Shown here: positions 1 through 9,300 of the stretch, one piece after another
How the letters are laid out: every line of letters starts with the position of its first letter
How positions within the stretch are numbered: position 1 is the first letter of the stretch
NCBI RefSeq assembly: GCF_030388665.1
Contig: NZ_CP128846.1
Location: 2,108,001 to 2,172,000, forward strand
Direction of reading: 5' to 3'
DNA length: 64,000 bases
Source of the DNA: Streptomyces flavofungini
GTDB lineage: Bacteria > Actinomycetota > Actinomycetes > Streptomycetales > Streptomycetaceae
The notes under the pieces: model-generated
Databases searched by the model: none
What the model was told of the DNA's origin: nothing
What the model saw: the letters and a program-made list of their open reading frames with translations, nothing else
Program-made: the position numbers and the translations under genes

Positions 1-2
1 TG

Positions 3-461
3 CTCGCCCTCGTGCTCCACCCGGACCAGCTGGGCGCGCTGCGGTCGGGGGCGGCCCCGATGCCCGGCGCGGTGGAGGAGCTGCTGCGCTGGCATCCGCC
101 GGTCCTCACCTTCCGGCGGACGGCGGCTCGCGACACCGTTCTCGCCGGGACGCCGATCCGGCGCGGCGACAAGGTCGTGGTCTTCCACGCCTCGGCCAAC
201 CGCGACGAGCGGGTGTTCACCGAGCCCGACCGCCTCGACCTGCGGCGCACGCCGAACCCGCACGTGTCGTTCGGCGGCGGCCCGCACGTCTGCCTGGGCG
301 CGCACTTCGCACGGCTGCAACTCGCGCTCTTCTACGAGGAGTTCCTCGCCGCCGTGCCAAACCCGCGCCTGGCCGGGGCGCCGGTCCGCCTGGTCTCGCA
401 CTTCATCAACAGCCTCAAGTCGCTGCCCCTGCGGATGGCGGACCGAAGGATGGCGGACTGA
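3..461 (+). CDS. Cytochrome P450, C-terminal part (5' end outside window)
   Basis: Only the C-terminal ~150 residues are present; the frame is open to the left edge. The cysteine-loop heme-binding signature FGGGPHVCLGAHFAR is intact, with the Cys that ligates heme iron. Upstream lie a VEELLRW segment (end of the K-helix region) and the meander. The tail is usual for bacterial soluble class I P450s, which take electrons from ferredoxin and hydroxylate small molecules. The substrate cannot be inferred from this fragment. The next gene on the same strand starts 91 bp later. Confidence 0.93.
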   Translation, partial: LALVLHPDQLGALRSGAAPMPGAVEELLRWHPPVLTFRRTAARDTVLAGTPIRRGDKVVVFHASANRDERVFTEPDRLDLRRTPNPHVSFGGGPHVCLGAHFARLQLALFYEEFLAAVPNPRLAGAPVRLVSHFINSLKSLPLRMADRRMAD

Positions 462-552
462 AAGGGGAGCCCTCGGGCCCGCCGTACCGCATTCGCCTCG
501 TCGGATACCGTTCGGGAAAGATCATCCCCAGCACGGAAGCGAGCATCCGGCC

Positions 553-1812
553 ATGTACGCGGCAGCCGAAGACGACTACCACGACGACGTGTTCCCGGTC
601 GTGCCGGCTCCGCAGGACGGCACCCGCTGGCAGGCGCCCGCCGATCTGGAGGCGCACCTGTACGAGCTGGCCGAGGCCGAGGACGGCTACGCCTATCTGC
701 GGGCGCTCGCCGTCGAGGGCCTGTACCGCCCGGTGCCGCTCACGGACCTCGCCGCGGCGCCGGAAGCGCCGCCCCTGTTCAGCGTGGAGGTCCCCGACGG
801 CCGCCGGGTGGCGCAGGTGTACACGGCCGGCCTGCTGCCGCGCCCGCACCCCGACGTGGTGTACGAGTACGTCACGCTCGGCACCCTGGCGCGCCAGTGG
901 CCCGAGGACATCGACGTCATGGTGGTCAACACCCGGACGCCGTGCGAGCAGTACTACCTGACCACGAAGGAGGAGCGGCAGGTCTGGGCCGACCTGCACG
1001 ACGAGCACCACCGTCCCGGCCGGATCGACGACCGCGTGGACACCCGCCGCACCGGCGCGCCGGAAGGACCCGTCCTGCACGGCCTGGCCTGCGGCGCCCA
1101 CCTGTGCTTCGCCAACGGCGCGCCCTGGAACACCCTCGACTGGCACGGCGCGGGCTACACCAACGAGGTGACGCGCCTCGAGGAGTGGTGGGGCGTGCGG
1201 GACCGCGAGGAGTGGCGGGGCGTCCAGGAACGCCTCCTGGACCGCGAAGTCAGCCCCTGGTACTGGGACTTCGTCCTCGGCGCCCGCACCGCCGTGCTCG
1301 CCGAACAGGGGCCGCCCGTGGACGCGGAGCTGTGGCGCCGCTGCGTCGAGGTGACCCTGCGCAACCGCGTCGTCGAGACCGGCGGCCCCGACGTGCCGCA
1401 CCGACCCGGCGACGACCCGGAGCTCGACCAGTTCGTGGACGCGCTGCGCGCCCTGGTCGGCAAGGTCCTGCGCTACGAGGCCCGGTTCCGCGCCGACGGC
1501 CTGCTCCCGCCGGACGGGCACGTCGCGAGTGTCGCGGCCTGGGATCTCGGCCGCGCCTCCAAGATGGCCCGCTGGGGCCGGGGCGCCCGCTACGCCACCC
1601 ACAGCGAACTCCTCACCGCCCTCGAACGCGTCGCCCGCGAGTCCCGCGCGGCGTACGCCTCCTGGGAGGAGTTCTCCGCGGGCTACGTCCTGGGCCGCTG
1701 CCTCCACTTCGACGAGGAGGAGTTCGGCACGTGGTACACCTCGGTCCTGCGGGCCCACCACGCCCTCACCACGGACCCGGACAGCCCGTGGCAGCAGGTC
1801 GCTTTCCTCTGA
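553..1812 (+). CDS. DUF1266 domain protein
   Basis: A 419-residue soluble protein without signal peptide or membrane segment. The C-terminal ~90 residues show the DUF1266 pattern: WDLGRASKMARWGRGARY, then a helix, then SWEEFSAGYVLGR. The N-terminal ~150 residues resemble the SseB-like part often fused to such proteins, but this is weaker. Function is unknown; in Streptomyces these proteins are often near type VII or surface-associated loci, which is not seen here. The ATG is preceded by GGAAGCGAGCATCCGGCC. Its TGA stop is also the first TGA of a five-copy 10-bp tandem repeat. Confidence 0.75.
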   Translation: MYAAAEDDYHDDVFPVVPAPQDGTRWQAPADLEAHLYELAEAEDGYAYLRALAVEGLYRPVPLTDLAAAPEAPPLFSVEVPDGRRVAQVYTAGLLPRPHPDVVYEYVTLGTLARQWPEDIDVMVVNTRTPCEQYYLTTKEERQVWADLHDEHHRPGRIDDRVDTRRTGAPEGPVLHGLACGAHLCFANGAPWNTLDWHGAGYTNEVTRLEEWWGVRDREEWRGVQERLLDREVSPWYWDFVLGARTAVLAEQGPPVDAELWRRCVEVTLRNRVVETGGPDVPHRPGDDPELDQFVDALRALVGKVLRYEARFRADGLLPPDGHVASVAAWDLGRASKMARWGRGARYATHSELLTALERVARESRAAYASWEEFSAGYVLGRCLHFDEEEFGTWYTSVLRAHHALTTDPDSPWQQVAFL

Positions 1813-1859
1813 AGCCCCCTGAAGCCCTCTGAAGTTCCCTGAAGTCCCCTGAAGTTCCT
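1810..1859 (+). repeat. Five tandem 10-bp repeats (TGAAGYYCCC)
   Basis: TGAAG recurs at 1810, 1820, 1830, 1840 and 1850 with an exact 10-bp period. The other half of each unit varies among CCCCC, CCCTC, TTCCC, TCCCC and TTCCT. The first unit contains the stop codon of the DUF1266 gene. The array lies between this gene and the NB-ARC gene. Confidence 0.9.
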
Positions 1860-2045
1860 GTGACGCTCGACGCGACCGCCGCCCTCCGGGCGAGCGCGAC
1901 CCGGGCGCCCACCTCCGGCCGGGGGGGGGCGCGTTTCGGCCGCCTCAGGGCCCCGAGGGCCGCCCCGCGGATATCGCTCGCGCGTACGGAAAGGATGCCC
2001 TCAGAACAGCAAAGGGAGCCGGTACGCGAGTGGAGGGGGTGCTCG

Positions 2046-4271
2046 GTGCGGGGGCAGGAGCAGGGCGGCCAGAACGAGTTGAGCGGGACGGTGCACGGCC
2101 CGGCCGTACAGGCGCAGGCCGTGTACGGCGGCATCCACATCCAGCCGCCCGCGCCCAAGGAGGCGCCACGCCCCCGCCCGCCCTGGCAGCTCCCGCCCCC
2201 CACCCGCATCACCGACCGCACCACCGAGCTGCGCCTCCTCGAACGCCAGCGCCGCCGCTCCGGCGGCGCGGGCCACCACACGCTGGTGGCGGTCAGCGGC
2301 CTCGGCGGCGTCGGCAAGACCGCACTGGCCCTCGCCTGGCTGCACGCCCTGCGAGCGGACTTTCCCGACGGCCAGCTGTACGCCGACCTCGGCGCCCAGT
2401 CGCCCGGCGGCCCCACCGACCCGGGCGAGGTCATCGGCCGTTTCCTGCGCGCCCTCGGCGTACCGGCCGCACAGGTCCCGGCCGGGCTCGCCGAACGAGC
2501 CGCGCTGTACCGCTCGTTGACGTCGCAGCAGAGGCTCGTGGTGCTCCTGGACGACGCCGCGTCCGCCGCGCAGGTCCGCCCGCTCCTCCCCGGCGGCACC
2601 GGCGTGACCGCCGTGACCAGCCGGTGGCGGATGCCCGGCCTGACCGTCGACGGCTGTCACTCCGTACAGCTGGAACCGCTGGGCGTGGAGGAGGCCGTGG
2701 AACTGCTCGCCGCCACCCTCGCCGACGGCCGGGTGGACGCCCAGCCCGAACAGGCCCGTGCCCTGGTCGAGTTGTGCGCGGGGCTGCCGCTCGCGGTGCG
2801 CGTCGCGGGGGCGCGGCTCGCGGCCCGGCCCCGGCGCGGGATCACCACGATGGTGCGGGCGCTCACCGAGGAGCACGACCGGCTGGAGGGGTTGGCGATC
2901 GACGGCGACCACAACGTGCGGGCGGCCCTCGACCTCACGTACCAGGAACTGCCGCCGGAGGCCGCCCGCCTCTACCGGCTCCTCGGCCTGCACCCGGGCA
3001 CGGAGTTCGGCGACGCCGTGGCCATCGCCGCGCTGGCCCGGCCCGACCCGGCGCCTACCGACCCGGCGCCCACCGGCGCGGGGGCGCCTCCCGCGCCCGC
3101 GCGGTCCGCACCGGCGGCCACCTCCCCCGGCGCCGCCCGGACCCGCGCACTGCTCGACCTGCTGCACGAGGCGAACCTGCTCACCGACGCCGAGGAGGAC
3201 CGCCACCGCTTCCACGACCTGGTCCGGCTGCACGCGGCCGCGAAGGCCGTGCAGGACGAGCCGCCGTGGGAGCGCGCGGCCGCGCTGCGCCGGATCGCCG
3301 ACCACTACCTCGCCACGGCGACCGCGGCGGAGTGGGCCGTCGACCCGCAGCACCGCACGCTGCCCCGCGACCACGGCCCCGGACCCGTCCTCACGGAGGA
3401 GTTCGGCGCGGGCCCGGAGGCCGCCCTCGACTGGCAGGAACGCGAACTGCCCAACCTGATGGCGGTGTTGCGCCTCGCCCGCACCGTCTTCCCCACGGTC
3501 ACCTGGCAGCTCGCCGACGCCCTGTGGCCCCTCTTCCTGCGCCGCAAGTTCTACGCCGAGTGGCGGGCCGCCCACGACGAGGGTCTCGCCGCGGCCGAGG
3601 GCCTCGGCGACACGGCGGCGCAGTGCCGGATGCTGACCTCCGGTGGCGTGGGCGAGCTGGGCATGGGCTGCCACGAGCGGGCCCTCGCCATGTTCGAGCG
3701 CGCGGCCCGTCAGTTCCGGGCCGACGGCAACGCCCTCGGGCACGCCCGGACGCTCAACTACCGGGGCCTGGCCCATCAGCGCCTCGGGCGGCTCGACGAG
3801 GCGGCCCGGTACTTCACGCGGGCCGCGGAGACCCTGCCGGGCGTCGGCGACGTCCGCGCGGGCGGGCTCGCCCGCCTCAACCTCGCCGACGTGGCCCTCG
3901 CCCGGCGCCGCCCCACCGAGGCGGCGCGGCACGCGGCCGTCGCCCAGGCGACGCTGCGGGAGGCGGGCGACACGTACAACGCGGCCCGCGCCTCCGTCCT
4001 CCTCGGGCGCGCCCACCTGGCCCGCGACGAACCCGACCTGGCCGAGTCCCACCTGTCCCCCGCCCTCACCGCCCTGCGCGCCATGTCGGCCGCCTACGAG
4101 ACGGCCCGCACCCTGCACGCCCTGGCGGAACTGGCCGAACACCGCGCCGATCCGACCACGGCCCGCGCCCACTACACCGAGGCCCTCACCCTCTACGGCA
4201 CGGCGGGCCGCGCCACGTCCCCGGACGCAAGAACGGCCAGGTCCCGCCTGGAGTCCCTGCCGGACCAGTGA
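2046..4271 (+). CDS. STAND-class NB-ARC ATPase with TPR repeats and N-terminal amyloid-like motif
   Basis: About 741 residues from GTG 2046, chosen because GGAGGGGG sits 7 nt upstream; an ATG at 1995 has its purine run abutting the start. Residues ~10-32 carry a Gly/Gln-rich motif (SGTVHGPAVQAQAVYGGI) of the kind called bacterial amyloid signalling motifs. A short Pro-rich linker leads to the NB-ARC ATPase, with Walker A GLGGVGKTALA near residue 85 and Walker B RLVVLLDDA. A winged-helix region and about six TPR-like repeats fill the C-terminal half. There is no DNA-binding or BTAD domain, so it is not a SARP. Such STAND proteins oligomerise on ligand sensing and pass a signal to an effector; no effector with the same motif is visible nearby. 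Confidence 0.85.
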   Translation: MRGQEQGGQNELSGTVHGPAVQAQAVYGGIHIQPPAPKEAPRPRPPWQLPPPTRITDRTTELRLLERQRRRSGGAGHHTLVAVSGLGGVGKTALALAWLHALRADFPDGQLYADLGAQSPGGPTDPGEVIGRFLRALGVPAAQVPAGLAERAALYRSLTSQQRLVVLLDDAASAAQVRPLLPGGTGVTAVTSRWRMPGLTVDGCHSVQLEPLGVEEAVELLAATLADGRVDAQPEQARALVELCAGLPLAVRVAGARLAARPRRGITTMVRALTEEHDRLEGLAIDGDHNVRAALDLTYQELPPEAARLYRLLGLHPGTEFGDAVAIAALARPDPAPTDPAPTGAGAPPAPARSAPAATSPGAARTRALLDLLHEANLLTDAEEDRHRFHDLVRLHAAAKAVQDEPPWERAAALRRIADHYLATATAAEWAVDPQHRTLPRDHGPGPVLTEEFGAGPEAALDWQERELPNLMAVLRLARTVFPTVTWQLADALWPLFLRRKFYAEWRAAHDEGLAAAEGLGDTAAQCRMLTSGGVGELGMGCHERALAMFERAARQFRADGNALGHARTLNYRGLAHQRLGRLDEAARYFTRAAETLPGVGDVRAGGLARLNLADVALARRRPTEAARHAAVAQATLREAGDTYNAARASVLLGRAHLARDEPDLAESHLSPALTALRAMSAAYETARTLHALAELAEHRADPTTARAHYTEALTLYGTAGRATSPDARTARSRLESLPDQ

Positions 4272-4380
4272 CCGCCCCCGGCCGGGTCCATGCCGCAGGC
4301 CCACACCGTCGTCCCTGTCGCCGTGACCTGTGCCCACCGCAGCGCAACCGTCGACGGTGATCACCCCCCAGGGGACACGG

Positions 4381-4821
4381 TCACCATCCGGTCGGCTGGG
4401 AACGCGTGGGCGGGTGGGAGACATCCGCCGCGGCAGTGGCGGAGAACCACCCACCACCCGCACCGGCGAAGGCATGCGCCAGCGAAGCGATCACCGGCCA
4501 GGGCGGCACCCCGCACGGCCCCGCGCGCAGCAGCACCTCGCGCCCGCACGCCCCGACCCGAAGGCGGCACGCCTCACCGTCAGACACGGCCACGACCAAC
4601 GCACCCGGGTACCGCGAAGCGAGCCACTCCGCCCGCCCCGGCGCAGCCGACTCCTCGTGGAGCACGTCACCGAGCCGCGCCCAACCCTCCGGCGCGGGCA
4701 GCGCCACCCGGACGTGCTCGTCCACGAAGCCCGCGCCGCGTCCGGGGCACCGCAGCGTCACCCGGACACGCTCGACGCGCGGCACCACGGCCGCGGGGGC
4801 CACGTGGACCGTCAGCGCCAT
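4381..4821 (-). CDS. Conserved hypothetical protein, translationally coupled to the upstream gene
   Basis: 146 residues beginning MALTVHVAPAAV. Its ATG overlaps the 3' end of the upstream minus-strand gene by 10 bp (that gene stops at 4812), which suggests translational coupling. No signal peptide or clear membrane segment is visible. The sequence has a beta-rich look and ends in a Ser/Thr/Pro-containing tail. I do not recognise a family. A function linked to the glycerophosphotransferase-like neighbour is inferred only from the overlap. Confidence 0.6.
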   Translation of the reverse strand: MALTVHVAPAAVVPRVERVRVTLRCPGRGAGFVDEHVRVALPAPEGWARLGDVLHEESAAPGRAEWLASRYPGALVVAVSDGEACRLRVGACGREVLLRAGPCGVPPWPVIASLAHAFAGAGGGWFSATAAADVSHPPTRSQPTGW

Positions 4822-6071
4822 GACGCGACGCTCCCCGGCTCGTCGTACGACAGGACACGAGGCAGCCGGGCGGGCTCCGTGGCGGGGAGGCCGCCGGGCG
4901 GACGCAGCCGCAGCTTGCGGTAGAGCAGCGCGCGCATCCTGCGCGCGAACCGCCCGGGCTCGGAGCTGATGCGCGCGGCGACCCGCGCGTGCAGATCCGC
5001 GCGGTACGTCGCGACGGCGCGCGCGAGCTGTCGGCGTACCGGCTTGTCGTCGCGCAGCCGCGGCGCGAACGAGCCGAGTTCGGCCATCGGCGACCCGGGG
5101 TCGACATCGGCGTCCGGCAGACAGGCGAGCAGCACCGGCCGCCCGGTCATGGCGCCGTACAGCGTCACGGAGCCGTGGTCGCCCACGACGAAGTCGGCGG
5201 CGACGAGCGCGCCGACCCAGTCGGCGCGGGGGCTGACGACGCCGAGCCCGTCCCGGCCGAGCCCCGCGAACCAGCTGCGGACCTGCCATTCGCTGTGGGA
5301 GTACCACACGTGCGGGTGCAGCAGCACGGCCACCCGGTAGTCCGCGGACGGCAGTTCGGCCAGCAGCCGCTCGATCGGCTCCCGGCCGCAGGAGCCGAGG
5401 AGCGACCCCGGGCCCCAGGTGGAGCAGACGAGGACGAGCCGCTGCCCGGCGCCGGTCCGCAGGGCCTGCCGGTACAGCGCCCGCGCGGGCCTGCTCGCGG
5501 TGACGCGGTCGTAGCAGGGGTCGCCGACGACCTCGGCGACCGGCACCGCCTCCGGGCACTCGCGGCCGAGCCGCGCCAGCTCCTCGCGGTGGGCGAGGAC
5601 GATCGCCTCGGGGACCACCGACCCGTCGCGTACGAGCCGCTGCCTGCTCAGCCCGTACACGCCCCGCGCGGCGGCGGCCCCGCCCCGCCGGGCCCGCACG
5701 ATCTTGTTGTGTCCGGCGCCGTGCGGCAGCACGACCACCGGCGCGTGCAGTTCGTGCAGGCCGCCGTGGCCGGCCGCGAGCGCGAGGTCGAAGACCGTCT
5801 GCACGGCCTGGCTCCAGGGCAGCACCAGGGCCCGCAGCTCGTCGAGGAAGTCGGCGACCCCGCCGCTGAACACGTCGGGGGCCGCGGTGAAGAACACCTG
5901 CACCCGCCAGTCGCCTTCGAGGAGCCGCACGGCGTCGAGGAGCCGCCGCCCCGACGTCACCGTGTGCACCACGGCGAGCACACGCCGCCGCACGGGGCGG
6001 GTGGCCCAGCGCTCCACGTCCGGGCGTACGGGCACGGGCTGCCCGTACGCTTCCAGCATCGTCACACTCAT
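4812..6071 (-). CDS. CDP-glycerol glycerophosphotransferase-like (GT-B fold) protein
   Basis: 419 residues starting MSVTMLEAYGQPV; this ATG has GGGGGAC ~7 nt upstream and is preferred to longer in-frame starts. The C-terminal half has the organisation of the GT-B-type CDP-glycerol:glycerophosphate transferases: VLVCSTWGPGSLLG, LLHPHVWYSHSEW, then DWVGALVAADFVVGDHGSV, a typical donor-site DxGS-like stretch. An earlier PHGAGHNK segment fits the acceptor domain. Members transfer polyol-phosphate in wall teichoic acid synthesis, but many Streptomyces homologues are orphan and sometimes mislabelled as translation initiation factor 2. A 15-nt palindrome lies in its upstream region. Confidence 0.6.
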   Translation of the reverse strand: MSVTMLEAYGQPVPVRPDVERWATRPVRRRVLAVVHTVTSGRRLLDAVRLLEGDWRVQVFFTAAPDVFSGGVADFLDELRALVLPWSQAVQTVFDLALAAGHGGLHELHAPVVVLPHGAGHNKIVRARRGGAAAARGVYGLSRQRLVRDGSVVPEAIVLAHREELARLGRECPEAVPVAEVVGDPCYDRVTASRPARALYRQALRTGAGQRLVLVCSTWGPGSLLGSCGREPIERLLAELPSADYRVAVLLHPHVWYSHSEWQVRSWFAGLGRDGLGVVSPRADWVGALVAADFVVGDHGSVTLYGAMTGRPVLLACLPDADVDPGSPMAELGSFAPRLRDDKPVRRQLARAVATYRADLHARVAARISSEPGRFARRMRALLYRKLRLRPPGGLPATEPARLPRVLSYDEPGSVASWR

Positions 6072-6155
6072 GTCGTGTCCCCCGTCTCTCCGCCGTCCGG
6101 CCGGCGGTGTCGCTCGGACGCGCCCAGCGTGCAGGGTGGGACTGGATGGCCGACT

Positions 6156-6170
6156 TGCAGGAATCCTGCA
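6156..6170. promoter_or_regulatory. 15-nt palindrome in divergent promoter region
   Basis: TGCAGGA-A-TCCTGCA is a perfect 7-1-7 inverted repeat. It sits 85 bp upstream of the glycerophosphotransferase-like gene (minus) and 170 bp upstream of the AfsR-like gene (plus). It could be an operator for either; there is no direct evidence. Confidence 0.35.
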
Positions 6171-6339
6171 GTCCGAGTGCCGCTCGCCGAGGGCACAGGC
6201 CAGCACTCCGGCTCGCACCGGCGCACACCACCCTCACCCCAACTCCCTTGTTCGCAACGCCTGTTGAGGTTCACCTGGCCGGTCGTGGGAATGTTCCGCC
6301 CATGGACACACGTGCGGGAAGGCCGACAGCGGCGGCGCG

Positions 6340-9300
6340 ATGTGCCCGCCGGGCGTGCACCCATCGGGGGTGACGGTGGACTTACGGGCCCTCGGGCCGC
6401 TCGAACTCTGGCAGGACGGCCGACGCTGCGAGCTGGGGTCGCCGAAGGAACTCTGCGTGCTCGCGGTCCTGGTGCACGCCCGCGGCGAACCGGTCTCCCT
6501 CGACACCCTGATGGACCGCGTGTGGGACGACGATCCGCCCCGCACCGCCCAGGACACCTTGCAGAGCTATCTGTCGCGCCTGCGCTCGCGGCTGACCCGG
6601 GCGGCGGGCGAACAGGCCCGCCTGGAGCGGTACGCGCCCCGCCTGTACCGATTACGGGTCGCGCCGGACACCCTCGACCTGCTGCGCTACCGACGGCTGC
6701 GCACCGAGGCCGCGGTGGCCGCCCGGCAGGGCGAGCGGGGGCGCGCCGTCGACCTGCTCCGCGCCGCCGAATCGCTGTGGCGCGGCGAGCCGTTGACGGA
6801 GTTCACGGGCGCCTGGGCGCGGTCGGCGCGGGCCCGCCTCCTGGAGGACCACCGGCGGGTGCGCGAGGAACGCATCCGTCTCGAACTCGACCTCGGCCGG
6901 CACGCCGACCTCATCGGCGAACTGCGTGAGCTGGCCGCGCAGAACCCCCTGGCCCAGCGGGTGATCGCCGCCCTGATGCTGGCCCTGTACCGCTCGGGCC
7001 GCGACGACGAGGCCCTCGGCCTGTACCGCGCGACCCGGGCCCGGCTGCGGAGCGGCCAGGGCATCGAGCCCTGCGCCGAACTCCAGGAGCTGCACCTGCG
7101 CATCCTGGAACAGGACCGCGTCCTTATGACGACCACGCCGGACCCCCGGGGGCCGTCACCGTCCGCCGTGTCCGCCCCGGCCGCGGAGCCCGCGCGGGCC
7201 ACTGGTCCTCACGGGGTGGCCTCGCCCGCCGACGCCCCGGAGGAGGGCGGCCGGGAGAGCGGCGCCCCCGGGGAGGACGGCCACGGGAAGGACAACCCCG
7301 GCAAGGACGGCCAGGGCCGCGGCGAGGGCCCCCGCTCCAACCTGCCGCGCGACATCCGGGACTTCACCGGGCGCACCAGTGAACTACGCGTCCTGCTGGA
7401 CCAGTTCACGGCGGCCGGACCCACGGATGCCGCAGCCGCCACGGACCCCGCCGATCCCGCCGATCCCGCCGACGCCGTCCCCTCCCCCCGCACCTCCCTC
7501 CCCCTCACCGTCATCCACGGCATGCCCGGCGTCGGCAAGACCGCGTTGGCGCTGCACGCCGCGCACCGCCTGCACACCGCATGCCCGGACGGCCAGTTCT
7601 ATGTGGACCTGCGCGGATACGGCGCGCTGCCCCCGTACGACCCGGCCGAGGCCTTGGCCGTCCTGCTGCACGCGGCGGGGTTCACCGGCGAGCTGCCCGG
7701 CTCGCTCGACGCGCGCGTGACGCGGTGGCGGGAGTGGACGGCGCGGCGGCGCGTCCTCATCGTCCTCGACAACGCCCGCGACGCCGAGCAGGTGCGCCCG
7801 CTGCTGCCCGGGGCCGCGTCCTGCCGTGTCCTCGTGACCAGCAGGAACCGGCTGACGGGCCTGGCCGGTGCGACGCCGCTGTACTTGGAGGTGCTGTCCA
7901 CGGCGGAGGCCGCGACGCTGTTCACGCGCGTCGCCGGAGCGGGCCGGCTGCCCGCCGACGCCTCGGCGCTGACGCGGACCGTGGCCGCGTGCGGCCGCCA
8001 CCCGCTCGCGCTCCAGCTCCTCGCGAGCCAGTTCCGGCACCGGGACTCCTGGAGTCTGGACCACCTCACGGACCGGCTCGTCCAGGCGGCCGATCCGCTG
8101 GAGGAGTTCGACAGCGACGCGGTGGCGTCGGCCTTCTCCCTCTCGTACACCGAACTGCCCCCGCAGGAGGCCAGGTTGCTGCGGCGCCTGGCGCTGCACC
8201 CGGGCCCCGACATCACCCTGCGCGCGGCGACGGCGCTCGCCGCGGCGCACCAGGCTCCGGCGCGCGGGGCCGACGAGGCCGTTCCCGACCCGCCCCTGGA
8301 GACCGCCCGCACCCGCAAGGTCCTCGATCAGCTCCTCGACCGCAACCTCGTCGAGGAGCCGGTGGCCGACCGCTACCGCCTGCACGACCTCACCCGCGCG
8401 TTCGGCCTGCGGATGTGCACCCGCGACGAGCCGCACTCCGCCCGCCGCGCGGCGCTCGCGCGGCTGCTCAACTGCTATCTGACGGGGGCGTACCGCGCGG
8501 CCGTCCGCGTCGACCCGCACCGCCGCGTCCTGCCACCGGGTCCACACCTGACCTGCCCGTACGCACCGGACTTCGGCGGGGCGGACGCGGGCGACGACGG
8601 CGCGGACGAGGCCGCGGCCTGGCTGAGCGTGGAGCGCGGCAACCTCATCGCCGTGGCCCGCGCCGCGGCCGCCCAGTCGCCGGAGCACGCGGTCCTGTTC
8701 CCGCACGTCCTGGCCACGTCGCTGCGGCTGTGGGGTACATGGGACCTGGCGGCGGAGCTGTTCGAGGCGGCGGTGGCCTCGGCCCGGCTGCGCGAGGACC
8801 GGGGGGCGCTGGCCCGCACCCTGGTCGAGCACGCCGACGTACTGACGCAGAAGGACCACGCCAAGGCCCTGCACCGGGCGACCGAGGCGCTGTTGCTCTT
8901 TCAGGACTTGAACGACGTGCGCGGCCGCGCGGACGCCCTCCTCCAGTCCGGCCGGGCCCACTTCGCCGCGGGCCGCGGCGCCCTGTGCCTGCGGGTGCTG
9001 CGGGCGGCGCACACCCTGTACGAGCGCGTCGACGACCCGTGCGGCCGGGCGGACGTCGTCAACATGATGGGGGTGGCCCTGCACGCGGCGGGCCGTCACC
9101 GGGAGGCCCTGGAGCAGTTCCGCACGGTGCTGCGCATCCACGAGGACACCGGCTCCCTGTACGGCCAGTTGAGGGCGTTGAACAACGTGGGCGAGGTGTA
9201 CCGGCTCGACGGCCGCCTCGACGAGGCCCGCGCCCACTTCGAGCGCTCCCTGCGCCTGGCCCACCGCGTCGGGGGCAGGCAGGAGCGCGCGAACCTCCTC

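Noticed and set aside
1860..2045. ATG at 1860 as start of the STAND protein
   Set aside because: The added 62 residues are Arg/Ala-rich with no motif, and GTG 2046 has a far better ribosome-binding site.
2001..4475. 824-codon minus-strand frame over the STAND gene, and a similar one at 7384-9891
   Set aside because: Shadow frames of high-GC coding DNA; the plus-strand frames have clear NB-ARC and TPR motifs.
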